Assembly (NCBI GenBank): GCA_036382905.1 | Contig: DASVPL010000028.1 | Coordinates: 1-31,444, forward strand | DNA length: 31,444 nt | Source: AC-37 sp036382905 | Lineage (GTDB): Bacteria > Actinomycetota > Thermoleophilia > Solirubrobacterales > Thermoleophilaceae | Direction of reading: 5' to 3' | Shown: positions 13,436 through 21,750 of the stretch, piece after piece | Numbering within the stretch: the stretch's first letter is position 1 | Layout: every line of letters starts with the position of its first letter | Notes under the pieces: model-generated | Seen by the model: only the letters and a program-made list of their open reading frames with translations | Told to the model about the DNA's origin: nothing | Databases searched by the model: none | Made by a program: the position numbers and the translations under genes

Positions 13436-15693
13436 CGCGACGCCGTGCGGTTCGCGGCCGGCTTGTAGTCGCGACACGGCTGGGCCCTGAGGGCGGGGCA
13501 CGGCGGCAGCTCGGTCGGCACGGCGACGTCGGGCACGACCGGGAGCGTCAGGCTCGACGGCATGCGCTTCGAGTACGCGATCGCCACCGTCGCCTTCCCC
13601 TTCGGCTGCGTCTCGCTGAACGACCAGACGGGCTGGTCGCCGTTCGGCGCCGTGATCGTCACGCGGATGCGCGATCCGGCGCGGTAGGCGTGACCCTGGT
13701 AGTAGAGCGGGATCGTGACCTTCACGAAGCGGTTGCTCGGCATCGCCGCGACGTCCTTGGCGCGGAGGCTGAGCACGGGCGCGAGCGGCGTGCTCCGCTT
13801 GGCGTCCAGCTTGCGCCTGTTCGCGCGCACCCAGCCGCTCTGCACGAACGTCTCCTTGCCGTCCGGCCTCACCTCGGTGACCGTGGCCTGGAGATCGACG
13901 TTCTTGCGCGACGACCGCACCCAGGCGCGCACCGCTCCGGCGCCGACGACGGTCGTGGTGGCCTTCAGCGGGCTCGACACGTACGACGCGCCGGTCCCGG
14001 CCGGAGGCTCGAGCCACTTGTAGGGCGGGGTGGCGGTCCACAGCCCGTCCTCGCCCGCGGCGGTGTCGCCGGTGAAGTCCGTCAGCGGACGGGCCTTGGC
14101 GTCCCACGTGAACGAGCTCGCACGCGCGCGCGCCGACGGCTTGCCGCGCAGCGCCCCCTTGCCCGAGAAGAACCACGAGCGCGCGGTCGTGCCCGGCACG
14201 GGGAAGCTCTTGAACGAATGCTCGAAGCCCGGGACCGGCGCGCCCGGAGGGGAGCCGCCGGCGCCGTTGTCGAACAGGACGCGGACCGGGTCGAGCTGCT
14301 CGAACGCGGCGAGCGCCCCCTCGTAGGTCGGCTGGTCCTGGATCGGGTCGGGCGGCAGCGTCTGTCCGTCGATGCCCATCGCCGCCTGGTAGATCAGCGG
14401 CGCCCCCGCGCGGATGTGCGCGGAGTTCGTGGCGGGCGCCTGTTTGGCCACGTACAGCTTCAGGAAGTCGTACCAGCGGTTGAACGTCTCGGGCGCGAGC
14501 GAGTCGACGTGCGTCCCGTTGGTGAAGGTGAACCACTTGCGGTTGGTCCCGGTGAAGCGCGCGGCCAGCGTCGGGCAGTGCCCGCCGGTCTGCTCGTCCT
14601 GCCACTGGCAGGCCATGAACGTCGGGACCTTGATCTTGTCGACGAAGGTGATCGGCGACAGCTCGTCGACGATCTCGGGCTTGTAGGTGTTGTTCGCCCT
14701 GATCTTCGCCTGAAGGTCCGCCGCCTGCCCGTGGAGGGCCTGGTTGTCCTTGCAGACCTGATCGCCCTCCTGGATCCGCTTGTACGCCCACGGCTGCCCG
14801 GCGTCGGGCCCCGCCGGCTTGGCCTCCTTCTCCCGCTCCTTCGCCCACTCCACCGCGAAGCCCGTGTTGAGGACGCCGCCCGGATAGAGCGTCGTCTGCA
14901 CGCCGTCGAGGACCGACAGCGGCGAGATCGCGGCCAGGCTCGGGGGCTGCATCTGCGCCGTGAAGAGCTGGCTGATCCCGCCGTAGGAGATGCCCATCAT
15001 CCCGACCTTGTTGTGCATCACCCACGACTGGCGCGCGACCGTCTCGACCACGTCGTAGCCGTCGAGGCTCTGTAGCGGCTCGAAGAAGTCGAACGCGCCG
15101 CCCGAGCAGCCGGTGCCGCGCATGTTCACGTCCACCACCGTGAATCCCATGAGGTTCGCGATGATCGCGATGCCGTTCGTCGGGCCGGCCGGGTTCGCGT
15201 AGCCGTAGCCCGAGTACTCGATCAGGGTGGGGGTGGGGCCGGTCGGGACCTGGGGGAGGAAGCCCGCGGGCGAGGCGTTCGTGATGTCCTGCGGCGGGTG
15301 CACGTTGATCGCGAGCTTGGTGCCGTCGCGCGTGGTCAGGTAGCCGTAGCCGCTCGACGGGATCTGCTGGTCGTAGACCTTCGGATCCGGCGGCGCCGCC
15401 TGATTCGTGAGGACCGTGACCGGCTCCGACGTCGTACCGCCGCTCCTCACGCGGTAGCCGGAGCCCGGCTTGACCTTGCGGAAGAGCAGGCCGCCCTGTG
15501 CGTCGGCCTCCCGTGTGGCGACCGTGCGGCCGGCGCCGTCGAGCAGAGACGCCTCCGCGCCCGGCGTCAGGCCGGTCACGTCGACCTGCTCGGCGCTGCC
15601 GCGCGCGTCGAACGACGCCTGGGCCGACGCCGTCGCGGTCATGAACGCGAGGACGGCGACGACGCAAAGCGACAGGCGGAGGCCCCGAAGCAC
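13432..15693 (-). CDS. secreted CocE/NonD family hydrolase (peptidase S15 type)
   Basis: A 753-residue exported serine hydrolase. Signal peptide: residues 1-24 (TASAQ). An Ig-like N-domain (about 28-95) is followed by the alpha/beta hydrolase core: VVDVNMRGTGCSGG (187-199, oxyanion-side loop) and the nucleophile elbow GISYGG with Ser236. Probable acid and His residues lie in the later WQDEQTGGHCPT and GTHVDSLAPE segments. The C-terminal jelly-roll (X-Pro dipeptidyl-peptidase C-terminal type) includes LSLRAKDVAAMPSNRFVKVT and AYRAGSRIRVTITAPN. Family members cleave X-Pro peptides, cocaine-type esters or beta-lactam esters; the substrate is unknown. The start is GTG at 15693. Confidence 0.88.
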   Translation of the reverse strand: MLRGLRLSLCVVAVLAFMTATASAQASFDARGSAEQVDVTGLTPGAEASLLDGAGRTVATREADAQGGLLFRKVKPGSGYRVRSGGTTSEPVTVLTNQAAPPDPKVYDQQIPSSGYGYLTTRDGTKLAINVHPPQDITNASPAGFLPQVPTGPTPTLIEYSGYGYANPAGPTNGIAIIANLMGFTVVDVNMRGTGCSGGAFDFFEPLQSLDGYDVVETVARQSWVMHNKVGMMGISYGGISQLFTAQMQPPSLAAISPLSVLDGVQTTLYPGGVLNTGFAVEWAKEREKEAKPAGPDAGQPWAYKRIQEGDQVCKDNQALHGQAADLQAKIRANNTYKPEIVDELSPITFVDKIKVPTFMACQWQDEQTGGHCPTLAARFTGTNRKWFTFTNGTHVDSLAPETFNRWYDFLKLYVAKQAPATNSAHIRAGAPLIYQAAMGIDGQTLPPDPIQDQPTYEGALAAFEQLDPVRVLFDNGAGGSPPGAPVPGFEHSFKSFPVPGTTARSWFFSGKGALRGKPSARARASSFTWDAKARPLTDFTGDTAAGEDGLWTATPPYKWLEPPAGTGASYVSSPLKATTTVVGAGAVRAWVRSSRKNVDLQATVTEVRPDGKETFVQSGWVRANRRKLDAKRSTPLAPVLSLRAKDVAAMPSNRFVKVTIPLYYQGHAYRAGSRIRVTITAPNGDQPVWSFSETQPKGKATVAIAYSKRMPSSLTLPVVPDVAVPTELPPCPALRAQPCRDYKPAANRTASR

Positions 15694-15741
15694 GGCGACA
15701 ACTCAAGCAGGACGGGGCGCGGAGTGTCGCAGTCGCGGCAC

Positions 15742-15774
15742 GACCGGGCGGGCGAGGGGGCCGCCCGCCCGGTC
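15742..15774 (-). terminator. strong hairpin, terminator downstream of the TSP3-repeat gene
   Basis: A perfect 13-bp inverted repeat (15742-15754 and 15762-15774, all but two pairs G-C) with a 7-base loop. It lies 12 bases after the stop of the minus-strand TSP3 gene and before the CocE start. No U-run follows, as is common in high-GC actinobacteria. Confidence 0.6.
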
Positions 15775-15786
15775 GCTGCGATCGCC

Positions 15787-16248
15787 TCAGGTGGCGGGGG
15801 TCGGCTGGGCCGAGCTGCCCGAGTCGTCGTTCGAGCTGTCGCCGCGGCTGCCGTGGTCCGGGCAATCCTCGCGCTGCTGCTCCTCCTCGGCGTCGGCGAC
15901 GCCGTCGCCGTCCGCGTCCGGATCGTCGACGTCGAGGATCCCGTCGGCGTCGTCGTCGGTGTCGACAGAGTTGGCCTGGCCGTCACCGTCGATGTCGCGG
16001 TCGCGCGAGTTGCGGGCGCCGTCGGCGTCCACGTCGCGGTCGCGCGAGTTGCGCAGCGAGTCGCCGTCGGTGTTGCGGTCGCGCCCGTTGCGGACGCTGT
16101 CGCCGTCGATGTCGCGATCGCGGACGTTCGCGATCCCGTCGCCGTCGGCGTCGCGTGTCGAGCCGGCCAGCGCCGTACCCGACGCGCCCAGTGCGGCGAT
16201 GCACGCCGCGACCAGGGCGATGGCTCGGAACTTCTTGGTGATGCTCAT
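15787..16248 (-). CDS. secreted TSP3-type calcium-binding repeat protein
   Basis: A 153-residue exported acidic protein. Signal peptide: residues 1-28 (GTALA). It is then almost entirely seven tandem 13-residue repeats (residues 33-123) of the form D-x-D-x-D-x-x-x-N-x-x-D-x, the thrombospondin type 3/EF-loop-like calcium-binding pattern. An acidic Ser/Asp tail follows. It likely folds only with calcium and may act as a spacer or extracellular matrix protein; no anchor or LPXTG is present. The ATG at 16248 follows an AGGAG site. An 8-bp hairpin just upstream overlaps part of that site. Confidence 0.78.
   Translation of the reverse strand: MSITKKFRAIALVAACIAALGASGTALAGSTRDADGDGIANVRDRDIDGDSVRNGRDRNTDGDSLRNSRDRDVDADGARNSRDRDIDGDGQANSVDTDDDADGILDVDDPDADGDGVADAEEEQQREDCPDHGSRGDSSNDDSGSSAQPTPAT
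15880..16152 (-). repeat. seven 39-bp tandem repeats encoding 13-residue calcium-binding units
   Basis: The repeats encode DADGDGIANVRDR, DIDGDSVRNGRDR, NTDGDSLRNSRDR, DVDADGARNSRDR, DIDGDGQANSVDT, DDDADGILDVDDP and DADGDGVADAEEE. The three middle units are most alike at DNA level (shared GCGCGAGTTGC on the plus strand), suggesting recent expansion of the centre. Repeat number may vary between strains. Confidence 0.8.
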
Positions 16249-16258
16249 GAGATGGCTC

Positions 16259-16283
16259 CTCTCGTGGGGTATTTGCACGAGAG
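16259..16283. promoter_or_regulatory. 8-bp inverted repeat in the TSP3 gene leader
   Basis: Perfect arms CTCTCGTG and CACGAGAG with a 9-base loop. On the minus strand it lies 10 bases before the ATG and covers two bases of the AGGAG ribosome binding site, so it could be an RNA hairpin that limits translation, or an operator. The loop on the plus strand reads GGGTAT, a SigB-like -10, but without a matching -35. Confidence 0.4.
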
Positions 16284-16362
16284 ACGTGCGGGGCGCGCCG
16301 GTGTTTGGCCGAGCGTGTGTTTTCTTAGGTTGCTCTTCGACTGAACGACACGGAGGTACGCG

Positions 16363-16911
16363 ATGGGATCCATACACGTGCACGAGTTCATGTCCCTCGA
16401 CGGCGTCATAGACACGCCGACGTGGACGTTCGACTACGGCTTCGATCCCCGGATGGGGGAGGCGATCGGCGGCCTCACAGCGAGCTCGCGGGGCATCCTG
16501 CTCGGGCGGACGACCTATGAGATGTTCGAGCCCGCGTGGTCGAGCCGGACCGAGGAGGACGACCCCGGGGCGCCGTTCTTCAACGACACGACCAAGTACG
16601 TCGTCTCGTCCACGCTCACCGAGGCGACGTGGAACAACTCGGAGATCGTCGGACCGTACGACCCCGACGCGATCCGCCGGCTGAAGGACGAGGTCGACGG
16701 CGACCTCTACGTGAGCGGCAGCGGCACGCTGGTCCGGGCGATGCTCGCCGACGGCCTCGTCGACGGGCTGCACCTGTTCGTCTTCCCACTCACCCGCGGG
16801 TCCGGCCCGCGGCTGTTCACCGAGGAGGACGCGCCCGGCAAGCTGGCGCTGACCAACACCGACACGTACCCGAACGGCGTGGTCTACCTCGCGTATCGAC
16901 CCGAGGTGTGA
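16363..16911 (+). CDS. dihydrofolate reductase family protein (RibD C-terminal-like)
   Basis: A 182-residue protein with the RibD_C/DHFR-like fold: HEFMSLDGVID near the N-terminus, GILLGRTTYEMFEPAW (about 44-59, nucleotide-binding GRxTYE motif), LYVSGSGTLVRAMLADGLVD (about 114-133, NADPH loop G-S-G-T) and FVFPLTRGSGPRLF. Such stand-alone proteins are NADPH-dependent reductases of unsettled substrate and are common in actinobacteria. The ATG follows a GGAGG site. It stands with the GST gene on the plus strand, 71 bases apart, and could share a transcript. Confidence 0.87.
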   Translation: MGSIHVHEFMSLDGVIDTPTWTFDYGFDPRMGEAIGGLTASSRGILLGRTTYEMFEPAWSSRTEEDDPGAPFFNDTTKYVVSSTLTEATWNNSEIVGPYDPDAIRRLKDEVDGDLYVSGSGTLVRAMLADGLVDGLHLFVFPLTRGSGPRLFTEEDAPGKLALTNTDTYPNGVVYLAYRPEV

Positions 16912-16982
16912 GGGCCCGGCAGGCTAGCGGTGGGTGAGATCGGGCACGCCGGGCGGATCGGCGGCGGCGGATACTGCCCGGC

Positions 16983-17645
16983 ATGCGCCTACACGACTAC
17001 GGACCATCGCCCAACTGCCACAAGGTTCGAATCCTCCTCGCCCAGCTCGGCCGCGACTACGAGCGGGTACCGGTCGACATCTTCGGCGGCGACACGCTCG
17101 AGCCCAGCTACTTCGAGAAGAACCCGGGGCTCACGACGCCCGTGCTCGAGGTGGAGCCCGGCGTCTACCTCCCCGAGTCCGGAGCGATCCTGCTCTACCT
17201 GGCCGAGGGGAGCGAGTTCCTTCCCGACGATCCGCTCGAGCGCGCGCACGTGCACCGCTGGATGATGTACGAGCAGGCGCGGCTGTTCGGGATCGTGGGC
17301 ACGCTGCGCTTCTTCGTGATGAGCGGCCGGCTCGATCCCGAGAGCCAGCAGGCGAGGCAGCAGCTCCGCTTCTCGGCGGCGGCCATCGGCCTGCTGGAGG
17401 CGCACCTCGCGAGCAACGAGTTCTTCGTGGCCGGCCGCTACACGGTCGCCGACATCGCGCTGTACGGGTACCTCCAGGTCGCGCACGAGGCGGGCGTGGA
17501 CATGGGCGCGTTTCCGAATGTCACCGCCTGGCTCGACCGGGTCCGCGAGCAGCCGGGCCACGTGGCCGACCTCGAGCCCTACCCGGACAACGCGCGGGTC
17601 GGCAAGGGCCGGTCGATCTACGACCTGGTGACGATCGAGTCGTAG
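16983..17645 (+). CDS. glutathione S-transferase family protein
   Basis: A 220-residue two-domain GST. The thioredoxin-like N-domain includes YGPSPNCHKVRILLAQLG (residues 6-23), TPVLEVEPG (cis-Pro) and PESGAILLYLAEG with the glutathione-contacting E-S pair. The helical C-domain has the N-capping box in GRYTVADIALYGYLQVAHE. Most actinobacteria use mycothiol or ergothioneine rather than glutathione, so the thiol used here is open. The ATG has no strong ribosome binding site. It converges on the MBL-fold gene with 12 bases between. Confidence 0.88.
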   Translation: MRLHDYGPSPNCHKVRILLAQLGRDYERVPVDIFGGDTLEPSYFEKNPGLTTPVLEVEPGVYLPESGAILLYLAEGSEFLPDDPLERAHVHRWMMYEQARLFGIVGTLRFFVMSGRLDPESQQARQQLRFSAAAIGLLEAHLASNEFFVAGRYTVADIALYGYLQVAHEAGVDMGAFPNVTAWLDRVREQPGHVADLEPYPDNARVGKGRSIYDLVTIES

Positions 17646-17657
17646 CGCGCCGGCCGT

Positions 17658-19073
17658 TCAGGAGCGGCGCGGCGGGCGCACCACGCGGATGACCGGCCTG
17701 GTCTTCGTGCACCCGTCGTAGGTGCGGGTGGAGACCACGCGCGCGCCGCTCGTGTGCGTCGCGACGATCCGCACCTTCAGCCTGCCGGTCGCCGGGAGCG
17801 GCGCGCTCACCCTGCGCAGGTCGCGACCGGTGCGTACCAGCGTCCGCCTCCCGTTTACGAACAGCTCGGCCCGCGTGATGCGCGTGCCGGGAACGCGGTG
17901 GAGCTTGAAGGTCGACTTGCGCGGCCGCGGGCAGCCGCACGCGCCTTCCGGCCGCGCCGGGTCGTCGCTCGCCCAGCGCGGGTCGTTCACGTTGAAGCTC
18001 ATGAGCCCGGGGCGCAGGTAGTCGTAGGGATCGCGCAGCCAGCGCAGCTCGGTCGCGGCGGTCAGGCCCTCGTGCCGTGACATCTCGCGGTACATGTACT
18101 GCTCGAAGTCGTCGCCTGACCCGTACTCGGCGACGAAGTCGTGGTGCGTCGGATACATGACCTTCGGCCGGATCGCGTCGATGTAATCCACCGGGTCGCG
18201 CACGCCGTTCGTCGGGTTGTTGAAGCCGACCACCGCGTTCAGCTCGACGTCGGTCGCGGGCAACCTGCGCATCACGTCGAAGACCTGCGGCGCGCGCTCG
18301 CGCAGCGGGCCCGAGCTGTCGTTCCAGACGAGCGCGAAGCGTCCGACGCGGAACTGGTAGAGCAGGCTCGAGCCCTCGTCGCCCGCCGTGTTCGCGAGGC
18401 CCGGTACCGCGGACGGGCCCGGCGGGTGGACCAGGACCAGCGTCGGATCGATCAGCGGCGGCGGGAGGAGCTGCGGGTCGCGGTGCTCGGCGTCCGGCGG
18501 CTCGGCCGCGCTGTGCACGTGCTTGAGGACCGAGACGCAGACGTCGTCGCCGAGCGGCCGCAGCTCGCGCACCTCGGCGCCGGGCGCGGAGCCGCGATCG
18601 ACCGCCTCGACGCACCTGATCGGCAGGACATGGCCGGCGTACGCCTCCGCCTGCGCCCGGGTCTGGTCGCAGTGCTCGGGCGTGCCGACGACCGTCGCGT
18701 TCGTGCGCGCGGCGAGCTGCCCGGCGGTCGACGCGTGGTCGTAGTGCCCGTGACCGATGAAGATCGCCTCGGGCCGCAGCGCCGCGAGCTCGTCGGTGGT
18801 GGTGGGCACGTAGTTGGGACGGTCCTCGCCCTTGTGGATGTAGGTGTCGAGCAGGACGGCGTGGCCGTCGATGGCCGCCGCGAAGCTGGCGACGCTGAAC
18901 CACGAGAGGATGACCCGGCCGCGTGGAAGCGTGCCGTCCGCGGCGACGTTCTCGGCGCCGAAGAAGTGCTGCCTCGCCTTGATCGTCTCGGCCGGGAGTC
19001 CCTGAGCCCGGGCGCCGCCGGTCAGCACGGCAAGGCACACGGCGCACAGCGCTGCCGCGCGAAGCGCCCTCAT
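17658..19073 (-). CDS. secreted MBL-fold metallo-hydrolase with C-terminal Ig-like domain
   Basis: A 471-residue exported protein. Signal peptide: residues 1-23 (GGARAQ). The metallo-beta-lactamase motif HGHYDH (108-113) supplies the dinuclear metal site; further likely ligands are the H in LKHVHSAAE, the D in LVWNDSSG and the H pair in MYPTHHDF. The core is of the UlaG/RomA-like lactonase or phosphodiesterase type, substrate unknown. The last about 90 residues (RITRAELFVNGRRTLVR then TGRDLRRVSAPLPATGRLKV) form an Ig-like domain resembling those of secreted Solirubrobacterales hydrolases. The ATG is at 19073. It lies upstream of nothing co-directional; the acyl-CoA synthetase ends 10 bases before it. 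Confidence 0.85.
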   Translation of the reverse strand: MRALRAAALCAVCLAVLTGGARAQGLPAETIKARQHFFGAENVAADGTLPRGRVILSWFSVASFAAAIDGHAVLLDTYIHKGEDRPNYVPTTTDELAALRPEAIFIGHGHYDHASTAGQLAARTNATVVGTPEHCDQTRAQAEAYAGHVLPIRCVEAVDRGSAPGAEVRELRPLGDDVCVSVLKHVHSAAEPPDAEHRDPQLLPPPLIDPTLVLVHPPGPSAVPGLANTAGDEGSSLLYQFRVGRFALVWNDSSGPLRERAPQVFDVMRRLPATDVELNAVVGFNNPTNGVRDPVDYIDAIRPKVMYPTHHDFVAEYGSGDDFEQYMYREMSRHEGLTAATELRWLRDPYDYLRPGLMSFNVNDPRWASDDPARPEGACGCPRPRKSTFKLHRVPGTRITRAELFVNGRRTLVRTGRDLRRVSAPLPATGRLKVRIVATHTSGARVVSTRTYDGCTKTRPVIRVVRPPRRS

Positions 19074-19083
19074 CGGCTCGGCG

Positions 19084-20580
19084 CTACGTCGCCCCGTCCT
19101 CGTCCGGCGTCTCGATCTCCCGCTTGAGGATCTTCCCGGTCGGTCCCTTCGGGAGCTCGTCGACGAGCCAGATCACGCGCGGGTACTTGTAGGCAGCGAC
19201 CCGCTCCTTCACATACGCGCGGAGGTCGTCCGGCGAGAGCTCCTCGCCGTCGCGCACCGCCACGGCGGCGCCCACCTCCTCACCGAGCTCGTCGTGCGGG
19301 ACGCCGACCACGGCCGCCTCGCGCACCGCGGGGTGCGAGTAGATGACCTCCTCGACCTCACGCGGGTAGACGTTGTAGCCGCCGCGGATGATCAGGTCCT
19401 TCTTGCGGTCGACGATGAAGAGGTAGCCGTCCTCGTCCACCTACGCGACGTCGCCGGTGTGGAACCAGCCGCCGCGCATCACCTCGTCGGTCGCCTCGGA
19501 CTTGCCCCAGTACTCGCGCATGACGAACGGCCCGCGCATGACGACCTCGCCCGGCTCGCCCTGCGGCACGTCGTTGTCGTCGTCGTCCACGACCTTCATC
19601 TCGGTCCCGCCGACCGGGACGCCGATCGACCCGGGCTTGCGCTTGTCCGGGAGGTTGAACGAGCCCATGCCGGTGGTCTCCGACAGCCCGTAGCCCTCGA
19701 GGATCGTCGCATCGAAGGCGTCCTCGAACCCTCGCAGCACCTCGACCGGGATCGCCGCCCCGCCCGAGACGCAGAACTTGAGCGAGCTCGTGTCCGTGTC
19801 CTTGCTCCCGGGGTGGTTCAGCAGCGCGGAGAACATCGTCGGCACGCCCGCGAACAGCGTGGCCTGGTCGCGCTCGATCACCTCGAGCACCTTTTCCGGA
19901 CCGAAGCGCGGGACCAGCGTGAGCAGGCCGCCGTGGACGAGGCAGACGTTCATGACGCTGTTCATGCCGAACACGTGGAAGAGCGGAAGCGTGGCGACCG
20001 CCACGTCCTCGGGTCCGATCTCCACGAGCTCGCGGGCGGTGGAGGCGCCCGCCGAGAGGTTCGCGTGCGTCAGCGTCGCGCCCTTCGGCGCGCCCGTCGT
20101 GCCGGACGTGTAGATGATCACGGCGGGCTCGTCGTCGGCGCGGTCGGTGACCTCCTCGACCGGCTCCGCGCCGCCGAGCAGCTGCTCGAACTCGCCGGGC
20201 TTCGTGATGACGCACTCGGCGCCGGCCTCCGCCGCGCCGGCCTCGGCGGCCTCGGCGAAGTCCGGCCAGGCGAACATGAGGCGCACGCCCGCGTCGTTCA
20301 GGTAGTAGCTGACCTCGCGCCCCTTGAGCAGCGGGTTCATCGGCACGAGGACCGCGCCGATGCGCAGCGCGCCGAAGTAGAGGACCGGGAAGTACGGGAC
20401 GTTCGGGAGCTGGATCGCGACGCGATCGCCCTCGCCGACGCCCTTCGAGCGCAGCAGCCCGGCCGCGCGCGCGACGCCCGCGTCGAGCATCGAATACGTG
20501 AGGGCGAGGTCGTCGAGCTTGACGGCCTGGCGGTCGGCGTGTTCGCTTGCGGACTGCGAGAACAGTGTGGCGAAGTTCAT
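19084..20580 (-). pseudogene. long-chain acyl-CoA synthetase (FadD-like), interrupted by one in-frame TAG
   Basis: A 499-codon adenylate-forming enzyme reads in one frame except for a TAG at 19441-19443 (codon 380). The N-domain carries IIYTSGTTGAPKGATLTHAN (ATP loop, from residue 155), EGYGLSETTG and GGWFHTGDVA; the stop then replaces a residue normally Tyr or Arg, and VDEDGYLFIVDRKKDLIIRG and PKGPTGKILKRE (with the catalytic Lys) follow without frameshift. Relatives activate fatty acids with ATP and CoA. Unless TAG is read through or miscalled, a 379-residue N-domain is made without its catalytic lid. A GTG immediately follows the TAG and could start a 118-residue C-domain. The start ATG has an AGGGGAG site. 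Confidence 0.85.
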
Positions 20581-20627
20581 GCGGCTCCCCTGACTAGGAC
20601 ACTCGGCGGCACATGATGACGCGCAGC

Positions 20628-21644
20628 TCAGCGCCGCGTGAGCGCGGCGATCGCCTGGAGCTCGCCCGGCCCGAAGTTGAAGTGGTCGCGCGGTTTCTTG
20701 CCGAGGGCCGACGCGAGCTTGTTGCCCCAGCCCCAGACGCCCGGACGTTCCGCCCAGGCGACCGCGCCGGAGGGCACGTCCACGAACCCCGCGCGCAGGT
20801 AGGCGCGGGCCATCACCTTCTTCTGGAACCCGAGCGGGAGGAGGGAGGGCACGCTCGCGGCGTAGCGCGCGGAGTCGAGGTAGACGACCATCGGGAAGGT
20901 GTTGCAGCTCGCGCTGCTGGTGCCGTAGATGCGCGGGCCAAACTCGGCGAGCGGCGGGGAGAGCTCGAGGAACGCGGTCAGCCGGCGCCCGACCTCGTTG
21001 GCGTCGAGCTCGTCGGCGAAGACGACCGGGACGAGGATGGCGAGGCCGGCCGCGTCGAAGCGCAGTGCGAGCACGTCGCTCAGCGGGACGAACGGGACGA
21101 GCGCCTCGCTCACCTGGCTCGCCTCGGCGCCACCGCCCGAGAGCAGCCCGGGGCCGACCCCGCCTCCGAGCAGCAGGGTCATCGCCTCGACGAGATGCTC
21201 GCCCTGCTTCATCGCGCCTTCGGTCTTCACGTCGTGGGCGCGGAGGCCGATCGCGAATCCCTGGCTCTCGAGCACCTGCGTCAGCCCGGCGGAGAACGCC
21301 GCGCGGTCGTCGGCGTGCTCCCCGTTCGCGGCGCCGGTGTGGCCGCCGCCCCCGTCGCGGGTGAGACCCTGCCGCTCGAGCACCCCGGGCGGTGCGCTCG
21401 CCAGCGTCCAGATGACGATGGAGAAGCTCGTGGCCTGGGTCATCCTCGGCTCCGCGACCAATCCCTCCCGCGTCATCGCCTCCTCCAGGTCCTGGCGCAA
21501 GCGCTTCGACAGCCGCTTGCGCCCCGCCAGGGCCACCACGTCGCGCGGCATCGCGATGAGCGACCCGCCCTGGGCCTCCGCGCGGCGGCGGAGCTCGGCG
21601 GCGGCCGCCGCGGCTCCGGTCGCGCTGTCGGTCTGGGCTGGCAC
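20628..21644 (-). CDS. conserved hypothetical protein, 338 residues
   Basis: I do not recognise a family. The N-terminal about 90 residues are helical and basic (RKRLSKRLRQDLEEAMTREG then LVAEPRMTQATSF), which could be a small helical or winged-helix-like unit. The rest is mixed and includes HDVKTEGAMKQGEHLVEAMT, two Gly-rich loops (LLLGGGVGPGLLSGGG) and a PMVVYLDSARYAAS segment. No signal peptide or membrane helix. The GTG at 21644 was chosen because further upstream the frame becomes the antisense of the hemerythrin gene. It is divergent from the hemerythrin gene (106 bases between starts). Confidence 0.6.
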   Translation of the reverse strand: MPAQTDSATGAAAAAAELRRRAEAQGGSLIAMPRDVVALAGRKRLSKRLRQDLEEAMTREGLVAEPRMTQATSFSIVIWTLASAPPGVLERQGLTRDGGGGHTGAANGEHADDRAAFSAGLTQVLESQGFAIGLRAHDVKTEGAMKQGEHLVEAMTLLLGGGVGPGLLSGGGAEASQVSEALVPFVPLSDVLALRFDAAGLAILVPVVFADELDANEVGRRLTAFLELSPPLAEFGPRIYGTSSASCNTFPMVVYLDSARYAASVPSLLPLGFQKKVMARAYLRAGFVDVPSGAVAWAERPGVWGWGNKLASALGKKPRDHFNFGPGELQAIAALTRR

Positions 21645-21671
21645 TCGGCGCGCGAGTCTAAGGCCGTCCCC

Positions 21672-21697
21672 GTGTTCGCGATCCGCCGGGCGGGTAG
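21672..21697 (+). promoter_or_regulatory. candidate SigB-like promoter of the hemerythrin gene
   Basis: GTGT, 16 bases, GGGTAG fits GNNT-N14-16-GGGTA and lies 53 bases before the hemerythrin ATG, a normal leader length with a good ribosome binding site. Pattern match only. Confidence 0.35.
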
Positions 21698-21750
21698 GGC
21701 CGATGGAGCCGCTGCGCGCGGCCCCGGGCAAACTCTTCGAGGAGGCAGCG

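Noticed and set aside
13327..15075. A 582-codon plus-strand open frame
   Set aside because: Antisense shadow of the CocE hydrolase, which has a signal peptide, nucleophile elbow and complete domains.
15880..16152. CRISPR-like array
   Set aside because: The regular 39-bp period is in-frame coding repeat (DxDxD units) without distinct spacers.
16267..16272. SigB-type -10 (GGGTAT) for the DHFR-like gene
   Set aside because: No GNNT lies 14-16 bases upstream and the hexamer sits in a hairpin loop; the gene start is about 90 bases away.
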